Assembly (NCBI GenBank): GCA_040757115.1
Contig: JBFLYA010000103.1
Coordinates: forward strand, 1 to 13,568
Length of the DNA: 13,568 nucleotides
Source: a bacterium
GTDB taxonomy: Bacteria; UBA9089; CG2-30-40-21; SBAY01
Direction of reading: 5' to 3'
Below the pieces are notes generated by a model. It saw only the letters and a list, made by a program, of their open reading frames with translations. It searched no databases and had not been told where the DNA came from. The number at the start of each line of letters is the position of its first letter. Positions within the stretch are counted from its first letter, which is position 1. Positions 1-6,552 of this stretch are shown piece by piece. Made by a program: the position numbers and the translations under genes.

Positions 1-55
1 ATAAACTATAAACCATAAACTATAAACCATAAACTATAAACTATAAACTATAAAC
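1..55. repeat. Heptanucleotide array ATAAACY, 8 units
   Basis: Seven complete units and one 6-nt unit of ATAAACT or ATAAACC run from the first base. The period is exactly 7. The array is cut by the window edge, so a mirrored arm may lie upstream. No spacers separate the units, so it is not a CRISPR array. It matches in period, but not in word, the other heptad arrays between genes in this window. Confidence 0.9.
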
Positions 56-179
56 GAGTTTTGCATTTTGCTCTTTGGAGGAAATTGATAAAAATAGAGG
101 TTTTAAATACCCGCTTAAAAACTACAGTTTCCTGGTTTTGCAGAATCCTAAGTTACCAATTATAAGGAGGAAGTTAAAA

Positions 180-449
180 ATGCCAATTCATAAATCTGCT
201 CTTAAACGAGCAAGACAAAATGAAACAAGAAGACAACACAATGTTGCGGTTAAATCAACTCTAAAAACTTATACTAAAAAAGTAATTGAGGCAGTTGAGA
301 AAAAAGATGTCGAATCCGCAAAAAATGCCTTAAATACATCCATTAAAATGTTGGATAAGGCAGTGAGTAAAGGCATTATTCACAAAAATAATGCGGGCAG
401 ACGGAAATCAAAATTGACGATTAAAGTTAATAAGCTATCTTCTATGTAA
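180..449 (+). CDS. rpsT: 30S ribosomal protein S20
   Basis: S20 binds 16S rRNA early in assembly of the small subunit body. The 89-residue product has the usual length and the family pattern: a basic start MPIHKSALKRARQNETRR, a lysine-rich helix, and the motif KGIIHKNNAGRRKSKL near the C-terminus. I chose ATG 180 because AAGGAGG lies at 164-170 with a 9-nt spacer and the protein then begins exactly where S20 begins; the open frame extends upstream to a TTG at 75, but those residues do not resemble S20. The gene is followed 17 nt later by a small coiled-coil gene and then zapA, all on the plus strand and probably co-transcribed. I could not identify a convincing promoter between the heptad array and the gene. 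Confidence 0.97.
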   Translation: MPIHKSALKRARQNETRRQHNVAVKSTLKTYTKKVIEAVEKKDVESAKNALNTSIKMLDKAVSKGIIHKNNAGRRKSKLTIKVNKLSSM

Positions 450-466
450 GTGAGGAGGGTGTAAAA

Positions 467-694
467 ATGACGATAGATAATTTGACGCGATTAGAAGAAC
501 GGGTAAATAAACTATTGGATGAAATAGAACGCTTAACGAAAGAAAACCAACAACTCCAGGAACGAATAGCCGAGTTTCCTTATGGCGATCTTGAGGCACT
601 TAAATCCGAAAATCTATCATTGAAGGATGAACAAAAACAATTGAAGGAAAGAATAAATAATATACTTACTATGACCGAAAAGGTGTTAAGATAA
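467..694 (+). CDS. Small coiled-coil protein, ZapB-like
   Basis: This 75-residue protein is almost wholly a predicted coiled coil: heptads of Leu/Ile with Glu/Lys/Gln run from about residue 5 to 36 and again from 42 to 70, separated by a break around FPYGDL. Size, charge and position directly before zapA fit a ZapB-like cell-division factor, which in the known system bridges ZapA to the nucleoid at the division site. The sequence is low in complexity, so the family call rests mostly on context. GAGGAGGGTG at 452-461 is a good ribosome binding site ahead of ATG 467. The gap to rpsT is 17 nt and to zapA 30 nt, consistent with one transcript. Confidence 0.6.
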   Translation: MTIDNLTRLEERVNKLLDEIERLTKENQQLQERIAEFPYGDLEALKSENLSLKDEQKQLKERINNILTMTEKVLR

Positions 695-724
695 ATCCTT
701 CGATAGGGGGATATTTAAACTGCT

Positions 725-1003
725 ATGGAGCAAAATAAGATCGAGGTAGAAATCTTTGGCGCTAGTTATACCATTAAAAGTGATGAAAATCCTACATATA
801 CGGCAGAACTGGCTCAATTTGTCGATGAAAAAATGCGAAATATTACCCAAAAAACGGATACTGTCTCCACCGGCAAAATCGCAATATTAGCCGCTCTTCA
901 TATCGCTGATGAGCTATTTAAGATAAAAAAAACTATTGATTTTAAACTTGATAGATTAACGCGGAAAATAGATGCTAAATTAAAACAAATCCCAGAAAAA
1001 TAG
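725..1003 (+). CDS. zapA: Cell division protein ZapA
   Basis: ZapA binds FtsZ and promotes bundling of its protofilaments at mid-cell. The 92-residue product shows the family order: an N-terminal beta domain (KIEVEIFGASYTIKSDENPTY, residues 5-25), then the helix with FVDEKM (residues 32-37), then the ILAALHIADELFKIK segment and a C-terminal coiled coil. Length is typical. The purine-rich AGGGGG at 705-710 is 14 nt before ATG 725, a long spacer. It follows the ZapB-like gene in the same direction. Its stop is only 2 bp from the stop of the convergent DUF2723 gene, so no terminator fits between them. Confidence 0.9.
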   Translation: MEQNKIEVEIFGASYTIKSDENPTYTAELAQFVDEKMRNITQKTDTVSTGKIAILAALHIADELFKIKKTIDFKLDRLTRKIDAKLKQIPEK

Positions 1004-1005
1004 TC

Positions 1006-2391
1006 TCATCTCAGTTTCTTTATTTCCCTTTTACAAATTTTAAAAATAGCATTCCTTGGACTTGAAAAATATTCATATCGGGGATAAATAAGATAGATAG
1101 AAGAATAAGAAGGGTATTTTTTTATCATTATTTCTAAATTTCCCTTTTTCTTTTTGCAAGTAATAACCTTAATGTCTTTGCGGAGAAAAGAAACATTCTG
1201 GCAATACCAAAAACAAGTCGCATACCCCCAATTAGAGATGACTAAAGAATTATGGGGTAGCCAGCGTAATGCTTGAGAACAAAAGTCATAGGGGGAAAAA
1301 TACTTGCTCCGGTCAATTTTATATCCACCCAGCCAATATGGTAATTGAAAAGAAAAAAATAAACTAATAATTATAATGGCTTGTGTCCAGAGTTGTTTAT
1401 GCGGCGAAGTCCTTTTGATTAAAAACCAAATCCCCATGCCAATGAATAATGAAAAGAATAGATAAGTGGGAAGATATAAACTCCAAATATCACCAATGTC
1501 ATAATTTATACAAAAGATAACCAAAAATAACCACATTAAAGAGATAAGAAGTGTAAAATTTTTATTAAATGATTTAAGGAAACCTATAATTCCGAAACTA
1601 AAGGCAAAAGCAGGAAATTGGGTAATGAGTAAGAGAAAATAATGCCACAAATTTTTAGTGACCTCAAAAACTGGGCTACAAAAGAGTAATTTCTTAAAGT
1701 GGCTACCAGAGATATAGTTGAAAAAATCCTTGAAAGTAGTAACTTTACTCCAGTTGACTACGATAATATCATCAAATGACCGTATGGGAATGTAAAGATA
1801 GATACTCAAACCGAGGAAAAAAGGCAGGATGAATTTACCCAGCTGTCTAACTCGTTCTTTGATAATAAAATAGAAAAAAACAGGTAGAAAAAGGATAATT
1901 GTCAGATGATTCCCAAGGCTTAAACCATAGATAAAAAAGAAAAGGTAAAGCAAAAGTGTTTTTTTGCCTTGCCGCCAGATTAAAAAGATTACGATTAATA
2001 GACTTAGAAGGAAAATATTAAGTGTATAGACCTCAGCTTTGGTCGAAAGCGTCCAGCAGGTATAAGAAAACCCAAAACAAAAACTGGACATTAACCCTGA
2101 AAATCGAGACTGGGTAATGAAAAAGATAATGAGAAATATCAAACTACAACTAAGTGCAGAAAAGAGAGCGGACATTAAGTTTAATCTGAAGGCAATCTCG
2201 CCAAATGGAAGAAAGGTAAAGAGTTTACCTAGTAAAAGATAGAGGGGATAACCAGGGGCATGGGCAATGCTTAATAAATAGGCACAGGTAGCCAATTCAC
2301 CACTATCATCTAATCCAACTCCAGGAGTTAATGTTCGAAGATAAACACCAAAAGTAAAAAAGAAGATAAATAACGATAGCCATTTGTTCAT
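1006..2391 (-). CDS. DUF2723 multi-pass membrane protein (GT-C-like)
   Basis: The 461-residue product is a polytopic membrane protein. The diagnostic block lies in the first outer loop, residues 24-51: GVGLDDSGELATCAYLLSIA followed by HAPGYPLY. This is the hallmark of DUF2723 proteins (related to eukaryotic TMEM260), which resemble GT-C glycosyltransferases; acidic residues D28, D29 and E32 sit where the GT-C catalytic loop lies. About nine to ten hydrophobic helices follow, then a soluble tail of about 90 residues with several Cys and Lys. Substrate and donor are unknown. I chose ATG 2391 (MNKWLSLF) over the upstream TTG 2427 because that TTG is part of a sigma70 -35 box. There is no ribosome binding site before ATG 2391, as expected for a leaderless message. 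Confidence 0.85.
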   Translation of the reverse strand: MNKWLSLFIFFFTFGVYLRTLTPGVGLDDSGELATCAYLLSIAHAPGYPLYLLLGKLFTFLPFGEIAFRLNLMSALFSALSCSLIFLIIFFITQSRFSGLMSSFCFGFSYTCWTLSTKAEVYTLNIFLLSLLIVIFLIWRQGKKTLLLYLFFFIYGLSLGNHLTIILFLPVFFYFIIKERVRQLGKFILPFFLGLSIYLYIPIRSFDDIIVVNWSKVTTFKDFFNYISGSHFKKLLFCSPVFEVTKNLWHYFLLLITQFPAFAFSFGIIGFLKSFNKNFTLLISLMWLFLVIFCINYDIGDIWSLYLPTYLFFSLFIGMGIWFLIKRTSPHKQLWTQAIIIISLFFSFQLPYWLGGYKIDRSKYFSPYDFCSQALRWLPHNSLVISNWGYATCFWYCQNVSFLRKDIKVITCKKKKGNLEIMIKKYPSYSSIYLIYPRYEYFSSPRNAIFKICKREIKKLR

Positions 2392-2398
2392 CGGTAAT

Positions 2399-2427
2399 AT
2401 TATATATTTATTATTCCTTAAAGTCAA
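2399..2427 (-). promoter_or_regulatory. Sigma70-type promoter giving a leaderless mRNA
   Basis: Read on the minus strand, TTGACT (2427-2422) and a perfect TATAAT (2404-2399) are separated by 17 nt. The expected start point, 7 nt after the -10 box, is at about 2392, one base before the A of ATG 2391. This predicts a transcript that begins at the start codon. Confidence 0.75.
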
Positions 2428-2435
2428 CTTTTTTG

Positions 2436-2679
2436 GTAACCGTTCACCGCACAGACACAGAGACGCAGAGAAAAAATTAAAAACTATTTACCAGACGCAG
2501 GATTCCATCACGGATTTTCATCAGTGCAATCTTTTGAGGACCGACATCTCATGATTGATTAACAATTGGGTTTTGATGTCCTATGTATTCCAATGATTGC
2601 CTCAATAATCTTTTCTGTTATCTGATTTATTTCTCTGTTCCTCTGCGTCTCTGCGGTAAATTACCACCTGAACGCTTAC
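2436..2679. mobile_element. IS66-end-like mini-element with CAGAGA word arms
   Basis: This 244-bp gene-free stretch fills the space between the DUF2723 promoter and comF. It starts with GTAACCGTTCA (2436-2446) and ends with TGAACGCTTAC (2669-2679), an inverted pair matching the ends seen at 3501-3936 and 8965-9273. Just inside are two 26-nt arms made of 8-nt words such as CACAGAGA and CGCAGAGA: plus sense at 2446-2471, mirrored at 2632-2657. The centre has no open frame. No direct repeat flanks it (CTTTTTTG on the left, AAAGAATC on the right), so it is either old or assembled from two insertions. Confidence 0.6.
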
Positions 2680-2701
2680 AAAGAATCAGAATGGGACGAA
2701 A

Positions 2702-3430
2702 ATGCATCTTTTTGATGATTTAATAAATTTTATCTTTCCATCTAAATGTAGAACTTGTGGTAAATTGCTTCCAACTTTAGCAGAAAAATATATCTGTAAT
2801 GAATGTTTCTCAAAGATAAACAGGGTCAGTCCTCCTTATTGTGATAAGTGCGGAAAGATGTTAGTCGAGTCATTTAACGAGATTGAAAAACCCCTATGTG
2901 AAGAATGCCAGATTCACAAAAGACACTTTTTTAAAGCACGAATAATGGGTGTTTATGAAGGTATTTTACGAGAGAGTATTCATATATTTAAGTTTGAAAA
3001 GAAGATATGTATGCAAAAGCCACTAAGCGAATTACTGGTTAATTATCTTAAAGAACAACAAGGAGATTTAATTAGCCAGATTGACTTTATCATCCCGGTG
3101 CCATTACATCGAAAAAGATTTAGAGTGCGTGGGTTTAATCAGGCACAACTGTTAGCCTTTCATATTGGCAGGTATTTTAATCTACCATTAAATCTTGACC
3201 TGAAACGAATTAGATTTACCACGCCGCAGATGAATCTGGAAAGGGAACAGCGGATACAAAACATAAAAGGTGCATTTGCGGTAAAAAATCAGCATATAAT
3301 TACGGACAAACATCTATTATTAGTCGATGATATTTTCACCACCGGAGCAACTGTAAATGAATGCAGTAAAGTGCTTATGAAAGCAGGAGCAAAACAGGTC
3401 TTTGTCTTAACATTAGCCAGGGGAAGATAA
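2702..3430 (+). CDS. comF: ComF family phosphoribosyltransferase-like protein
   Basis: ComF proteins couple a zinc-binding N-terminus to a type I phosphoribosyltransferase-like domain; in naturally competent bacteria they are cytosolic and needed for DNA uptake, although many bacteria have them without known competence. Here four CxxC pairs (C16/C19, C32/C35, C47/C50, C66/C69) form the zinc region. The PRTase part includes PVPLHRKRFRVRGFNQAQLL and the PRPP-binding loop LLLVDDIFTTGAT with D209 and D210. The length of 242 residues is typical. ATG 2702 has only a weak GGGA upstream, but the start MHLFDDLINFIFPSKC is normal for the family. No other competence gene is visible in the window. Confidence 0.93.
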   Translation: MHLFDDLINFIFPSKCRTCGKLLPTLAEKYICNECFSKINRVSPPYCDKCGKMLVESFNEIEKPLCEECQIHKRHFFKARIMGVYEGILRESIHIFKFEKKICMQKPLSELLVNYLKEQQGDLISQIDFIIPVPLHRKRFRVRGFNQAQLLAFHIGRYFNLPLNLDLKRIRFTTPQMNLEREQRIQNIKGAFAVKNQHIITDKHLLLVDDIFTTGATVNECSKVLMKAGAKQVFVLTLARGR

Positions 3431-3461
3431 TCACTGGTGGTCCACTTTAGTTTGAAAAGGG

Positions 3462-3473
3462 GTAAGCATTCAG
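3462..3473 (+). repeat. Extra IS66-like end, GTAAGCATTCAG
   Basis: A second copy of the element end GTAAGCATTCAG lies 39 bp before the start of the 3501-3936 element in the same orientation. No partner end or direct repeat could be assigned. It lies between GTCCACT (3440-3446) and its complement AGTGGAC (3486-3492). It looks like the remnant of an earlier insertion. The rest of 3431-3500 has nothing recognisable. Confidence 0.5.
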
Positions 3474-3500
3474 ATAACAGAGAGCAGTGGACAGAAATTT

Positions 3501-3936
3501 GTAAGCATTCAGGTGGTGTAACAAAAGGAGATGTGGAGATTAAGGAGATAGGGAGATTTATTAGAAATTAGTAGAAACTAATAGAAATTTATGGAAATTT
3601 GGGTGGTGTCTGAAAATAACGCTAAGAGTGAAATCTATGCAGATTTGGTGTAAAAAAGGGGATAAGGAGATAAAAGGAGATATGGAGATTATTCATTGTA
3701 ATTTGCAAAATTTTAGAATGAATTTATCTCCTAATCTCCATAATCCCCATATCTCCTTTTCGGACACTATTTCAACCTTTATGCTAGATTGAGACACCAC
3801 CGAAATTTGTTGTTTTCCACAATCAATTTCTACCTATTTCTATAAATTTCAATCTATTTCTATTATCTTATCTCCATATCACCCTTATCTCCTTATCCCC
3901 TTTCTTACACTTTTGATATATAGCCTGAACGGTTAC
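3501..3936. mobile_element. Non-autonomous IS66-like element with 8-bp target duplication
   Basis: The ends are GTAAGCATTCAGG (3501) and CCTGAACGGTTAC (3924-3936), inverted copies of one another. Exact direct repeats AGAAATTT flank it at 3493-3500 and 3937-3944. IS66-family elements typically begin GTAA and make 8-bp duplications, so this is most likely a gene-less derivative. Each arm carries GGAGAT words of about 8 nt and TAGAAATTAG-type words of about 10 nt: plus sense at 3525-3600, reversed at 3810-3910. A second, 200-bp MITE is nested inside. It has no coding capacity. Confidence 0.75.
3602..3801 (+). mobile_element. 200-bp MITE, copy 1, nested
   Basis: The terminal inverted repeats are GGTGGTGTCT (3602-3611) and AGACACCACC (3792-3801). 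Exact 8-bp direct repeats GAAATTTG flank it at 3594-3601 and 3802-3809. The inside is a long imperfect hairpin built of GGAGATAA-like words around a short centre (TGCAAAATTTTAG). The same 200 bp occurs inverted at 10652-10851, with about eight mismatches by my count. There is no gene inside. The family is not assigned; 8-bp duplications occur in several IS families. Confidence 0.85.
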
Positions 3937-3942
3937 AGAAAT

Positions 3943-3971
3943 TTGACCTCTTCCCCTGTTAAGTTTTTAAT
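3943..3971 (+). promoter_or_regulatory. Candidate promoter for flgD
   Basis: TTGACC (3943-3948) and TTTAAT (3966-3971) are separated by 17 nt, each one mismatch from the sigma70 consensus. The first two bases of the -35 box belong to the right-hand target duplication of the inserted element. The start point would be near 3978, giving a leader of about 35 nt containing the strong ribosome binding site. No sigma28 or sigma54 signature was seen. Confidence 0.45.
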
Positions 3972-4012
3972 AATCTATGTCGATATTAATTAAAGGAGGT
4001 GAATAAAGAAAG

Positions 4013-4408
4013 ATGGCCGCAGTTACTCCTTTAGTAACTCAAGTTGATTTCCTAAAATTATTAGTTACTCAACTCGAATACCAAAATCCATTGGACCCAC
4101 TAGATAATGCAGAGTTCCTTGGTCAAATGGCAGAATTCTCTAATTTACAACAATTGATTAGTTTGAACGAAAATTTCAGTGAATTGACTACTAATTTCGC
4201 ATCCCTTAATAGTTCTATGCTAAAAACTCAAGCATTATCCCTCCTTAATACAGTAGTAAATTTTACAGACCCGGTAAACGGTGAGATTTTCACAGGCATG
4301 GTATATCAGGTAAAATTTATCGAGGGGATTCCGAAATTAACTGTTATTCACGACCAGGGAACATCCGAAATAGGACTTGATAATATCATTAGTGTTATGG
4401 TTCGGTAA
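4013..4408 (+). CDS. flgD: Flagellar hook capping protein FlgD, short form
   Basis: FlgD caps the growing flagellar hook and guides FlgE assembly outside the cell. The 131-residue product has the conserved N-terminus: DFLKLLVTQLEYQNPLDPLD (residues 12-31), then FLGQMAEFSNLQQL (residues 35-48). The C-terminus (VVNFTDPVNGEIFTGMVYQV, ending in LDNIISVMV) is a natural ending for short FlgD forms of about 130-150 residues, which lack the Ig-like part of enterobacterial FlgD. It therefore looks complete. AAGGAGGTGA (3993-4002) is a near-perfect ribosome binding site 10 nt before ATG 4013. A small unrecognised gene follows after 25 nt. flgE, fliK and other flagellar genes are absent. Confidence 0.93.
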   Translation: MAAVTPLVTQVDFLKLLVTQLEYQNPLDPLDNAEFLGQMAEFSNLQQLISLNENFSELTTNFASLNSSMLKTQALSLLNTVVNFTDPVNGEIFTGMVYQVKFIEGIPKLTVIHDQGTSEIGLDNIISVMVR

Positions 4409-4433
4409 AACTGATATTGAAAGGAAATAAAGA

Positions 4434-4757
4434 ATGGAACCATTAGACATAGAGGTTAATTTAGCTCAACAGGCAGAAGTAGGTAGAATGCAACAAGCCG
4501 GGATATACCAGATAAATGCCTGGCAAGAACAAATAGCAGGTAAACTGGAATTAGAGGCTGAAACTTCTCAAACATCAGTTCAAACCACTCAATTATCAGA
4601 AGAAGAACAAATTGAAAAAAGAAAAGGTGACCGTAACAAAAATCCATACTGGTGGAAAAAACAGTACCAGTATAAACAAATAAATAATATTCATCTTGAA
4701 GAGATACAACCAATTCCTCATCCAATCAAAGGTAGATTCATTGATGTCTTTAGATAA
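4434..4757 (+). CDS. Unrecognised small protein downstream of flgD
   Basis: I do not recognise a named family. The 107-residue product has a helical, glutamine-rich N-terminus (LAQQAEVGRMQQAGIYQ, residues 10-26), a Ser/Thr/Glu linker (residues 42-60), a basic aromatic patch with NPYWWKK and QYQYK, and a terminal motif IKGRFIDVFR. It has no signal peptide or membrane helix. Small proteins with a Gln-rich start and a terminal G-x-x-IDV motif occur in some flagellar operons; that link is from memory and weak. AAGGAAA (4421-4427) precedes ATG 4434 by 6 nt, and the gap to flgD is 25 nt, so the two are very likely co-transcribed. A secretion- or hook-related accessory role is only a guess from position. 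Confidence 0.7.
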   Translation: MEPLDIEVNLAQQAEVGRMQQAGIYQINAWQEQIAGKLELEAETSQTSVQTTQLSEEEQIEKRKGDRNKNPYWWKKQYQYKQINNIHLEEIQPIPHPIKGRFIDVFR

Positions 4758-4770
4758 AGGTAGCCCTTCA

Positions 4771-5186
4771 GATACGACGGCACAAGAAATGTGCGTATGT
4801 GTTTAGCGTGTTCTGAATGATGCTAATTTAAGGCGTAACTCTTTGGTAAATAATAAGATGCCGATGTAAAATATTCCACGAAGAGCTTAATGCAAATATC
4901 AAAATGTAAAAAGCAAAATGACAAAGCAAAATGCAAAAATACTTGTAAGGCAATAAAAAAAATCAAATATTAAAAATCAAAAATAAGAATAAAAGAATTC
5001 CTTAATTTTGATATTTGCTCTTTGATTTTTGATATGATATTTGATATGTCATTTTGCATTTTAATATTTAATTTTTGATTTTGTATTACACAACTTGTTG
5101 TGTTTGAAGTGGTTTCGCACTAAGTCAGTACCATTCATTTGTGCTCTCTGACCACGCTAAACAGGTACGAAATATGCCTCCGTATC
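4771..5186. mobile_element. 416-bp inverted-repeat element with heptad word arms
   Basis: This gene-free spacer runs from GATACG (4771-4776) to CGTATC (5181-5186). GTTTAGCGTG (4801-4810) is matched exactly in inverted orientation at 5153-5162, with partial similarity between the two ends around it. Inside, 4892-4939 is a run of 7-nt words (GCAAAAT, TCAAAAT, GTAAAAA) and 5001-5087 holds the reverse-complement type, so most of the element can fold on itself. ACACAACTTGTTGTGT (5088-5103) is a small separate hairpin. No clear direct repeat flanks the ends, so the mobile nature is inferred from the inverted ends only. Confidence 0.5.
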
Positions 5187-5217
5187 TTAGTGAGGCGAAT
5201 AGTTACGAAGGAGGAAG

Positions 5218-5658
5218 ATGTCAGGTATGAGTGATAATGAGAGTAAGAATTTTTGGCTTACAATTCCAGGTATTATCACTGGAATATCTGCTTTTGTCAC
5301 CGCAATAGGTGGACTTCTAATCGCACTTCATCAAACCGGACTGTTGGGACGACCAAATAACCCTTCGCAACAGATAGAGATTAAAAGAGACAAAGTCTAT
5401 GTTGTGGGTAATGTTCGTGATGAATCAGGTAATCCTTTGAGCGGGGCAACTATCATTGCTATTAATACAGATAATAAACAGGAAATTGGAAAAGAAACAG
5501 CAGATACGGATGGTTCTTTTGAGATGAAGCTGGAATTCGACCGAAACAAAGACCGCATTAAGTTAATAACCCAAAAAGATGGTTATGAAAAGTATACGAT
5601 AGTATTAGGAACTGAGCAGGTTTCGTATCCATCAATATTGCTCAAAAGTAAAAATTGA
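5218..5658 (+). CDS. Membrane-anchored carboxypeptidase-regulatory-like protein
   Basis: The 146-residue product has one N-terminal membrane helix (residues 11-42, FWLTIPGIITGISAFVTAIG onward), a short polar linker, and a beta-rich domain from about residue 58 to the end. That domain reads YVVGNVRDESGNPLSGATI and then ADTDGSFEM, the signature of the carboxypeptidase regulatory-like (CarboxypepD_reg) fold. In larger proteins this module is a structural or adhesive accessory at the cell surface. AAGGAGG (5208-5214) is only 3 nt before ATG 5218 and 12 nt before the in-frame ATG 5227, so the start may be the second Met. The FGE-like gene follows after 9 nt, so the two are presumably made together; function is unknown. 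Confidence 0.75.
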   Translation: MSGMSDNESKNFWLTIPGIITGISAFVTAIGGLLIALHQTGLLGRPNNPSQQIEIKRDKVYVVGNVRDESGNPLSGATIIAINTDNKQEIGKETADTDGSFEMKLEFDRNKDRIKLITQKDGYEKYTIVLGTEQVSYPSILLKSKN

Positions 5659-5667
5659 GAGGTAATT

Positions 5668-6552
5668 ATGACTTTGAAATTAAAAAGTATTATTTATGCA
5701 ATTAAGTCTATCGTTTTAACTCCGAAGTTTTTTCTTCTTATTTTAATATTCATCATTATTTCTAATGTCCAGGCTCAGCGCTTATTGCCTAAAAGCATAA
5801 TATCAATAAAAGATAAGGCTGAAATGGTGCTAATCCCTGAAGGTCCATTTATTTCGGGTATGAACCAGAATGACATTAGAAATCTTATAAGAGGACTTAG
5901 GACACCAATGATGGATATCTATAAATCTGAATTCCCAATGAAAAATAAAATTCTTGGGAATTATTACATAGACCGTTACGAAGTTACAAATGAACAATAT
6001 GAACGCTTTATGAAAGAAACAGGTCATCGAGCTCCGAAATATTGGGACTGGCCTCAATTCAACGGTAAGCGTCAACCGGTAGTCGGTGTAGGATGGGAAG
6101 ATGCGAAAGCCTACTGCGAATGGGCAGGGAAAAGGTTACCAACTGAGGATGAATGGGAAAAAGCGGCACGAGGGACCGAAGGATGGATATGGCCATGGGG
6201 AAATACGCCAGATGAAGGAAATTTTAACGGCAGGGAACAGGCAAACTATGGCCCTGTAAATGTAGGCTGTTTTCCATCAGGCAATAGTCCTTATGGAATC
6301 AGTGATATGGCGGGCAATGTCTGGGAGATGACTTCTGGTATTTGGTGGAAAGGTAAGGATAAAACAATGCACACAATGCGTGGAGGTTCTTTTCTTAATA
6401 TATCTCCAGATGTTCGAGTAACTATCCGTTGGGCCGCTAAGAATGAAAAAGAGGGCGCAGAGTGGCTTGGCTTTCGTTGTATAATGGATGTTAAAGATAT
6501 GGAAAGATTTTCTACTAAACCTATTTTGAAACCGGGACGCATTAAAAAATAA
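5668..6552 (+). CDS. Secreted FGE/SUMF1-fold protein without catalytic cysteines
   Basis: The 294-residue product starts with a basic stretch and a hydrophobic segment (residues 20-36, ending NVQA/Q) that reads as a Sec signal or anchor. The SUMF1 domain spans about residues 50-270: YIDRYEVTNEQYERFM, then GKRLPTEDEWEKAARG, WPWGN, GISDMAGNVWEM, MRGGSF and a final LGFRC. True formylglycine-generating enzymes have two Cys in a C-x(4)-C motif before the final GFRC; here the matching stretch reads VRVTIRWAAK, with Arg and Trp at those sites. It is therefore unlikely to make formylglycine; a binding or structural role is inferred. GAGAGG (5657-5662) gives a 5-nt spacer. The stop TAA abuts the next ATG. 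Confidence 0.88.
   Translation: MTLKLKSIIYAIKSIVLTPKFFLLILIFIIISNVQAQRLLPKSIISIKDKAEMVLIPEGPFISGMNQNDIRNLIRGLRTPMMDIYKSEFPMKNKILGNYYIDRYEVTNEQYERFMKETGHRAPKYWDWPQFNGKRQPVVGVGWEDAKAYCEWAGKRLPTEDEWEKAARGTEGWIWPWGNTPDEGNFNGREQANYGPVNVGCFPSGNSPYGISDMAGNVWEMTSGIWWKGKDKTMHTMRGGSFLNISPDVRVTIRWAAKNEKEGAEWLGFRCIMDVKDMERFSTKPILKPGRIKK

Noticed and set aside
1-55. CRISPR array
   Set aside because: The units are 7 nt and contiguous with no spacers; no cas genes are present.
75-179. N-terminal extension of S20 from a TTG start
   Set aside because: The extra 35 residues do not resemble S20, and a strong ribosome binding site sits right before ATG 180.
2392-2427. TTG 2427 as start of the DUF2723 gene
   Set aside because: The TTG belongs to a -35 box with a matched TATAAT; the family start fits MNKW at 2391.
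4456-4725. Minus-strand 89-residue open frame
   Set aside because: It is antisense to the gene downstream of flgD, which has its own ribosome binding site and fits the operon; the antisense product shows no family features.
5668-6552. Active formylglycine-generating enzyme
   Set aside because: The two catalytic cysteines are replaced and no sulfatase gene is nearby.
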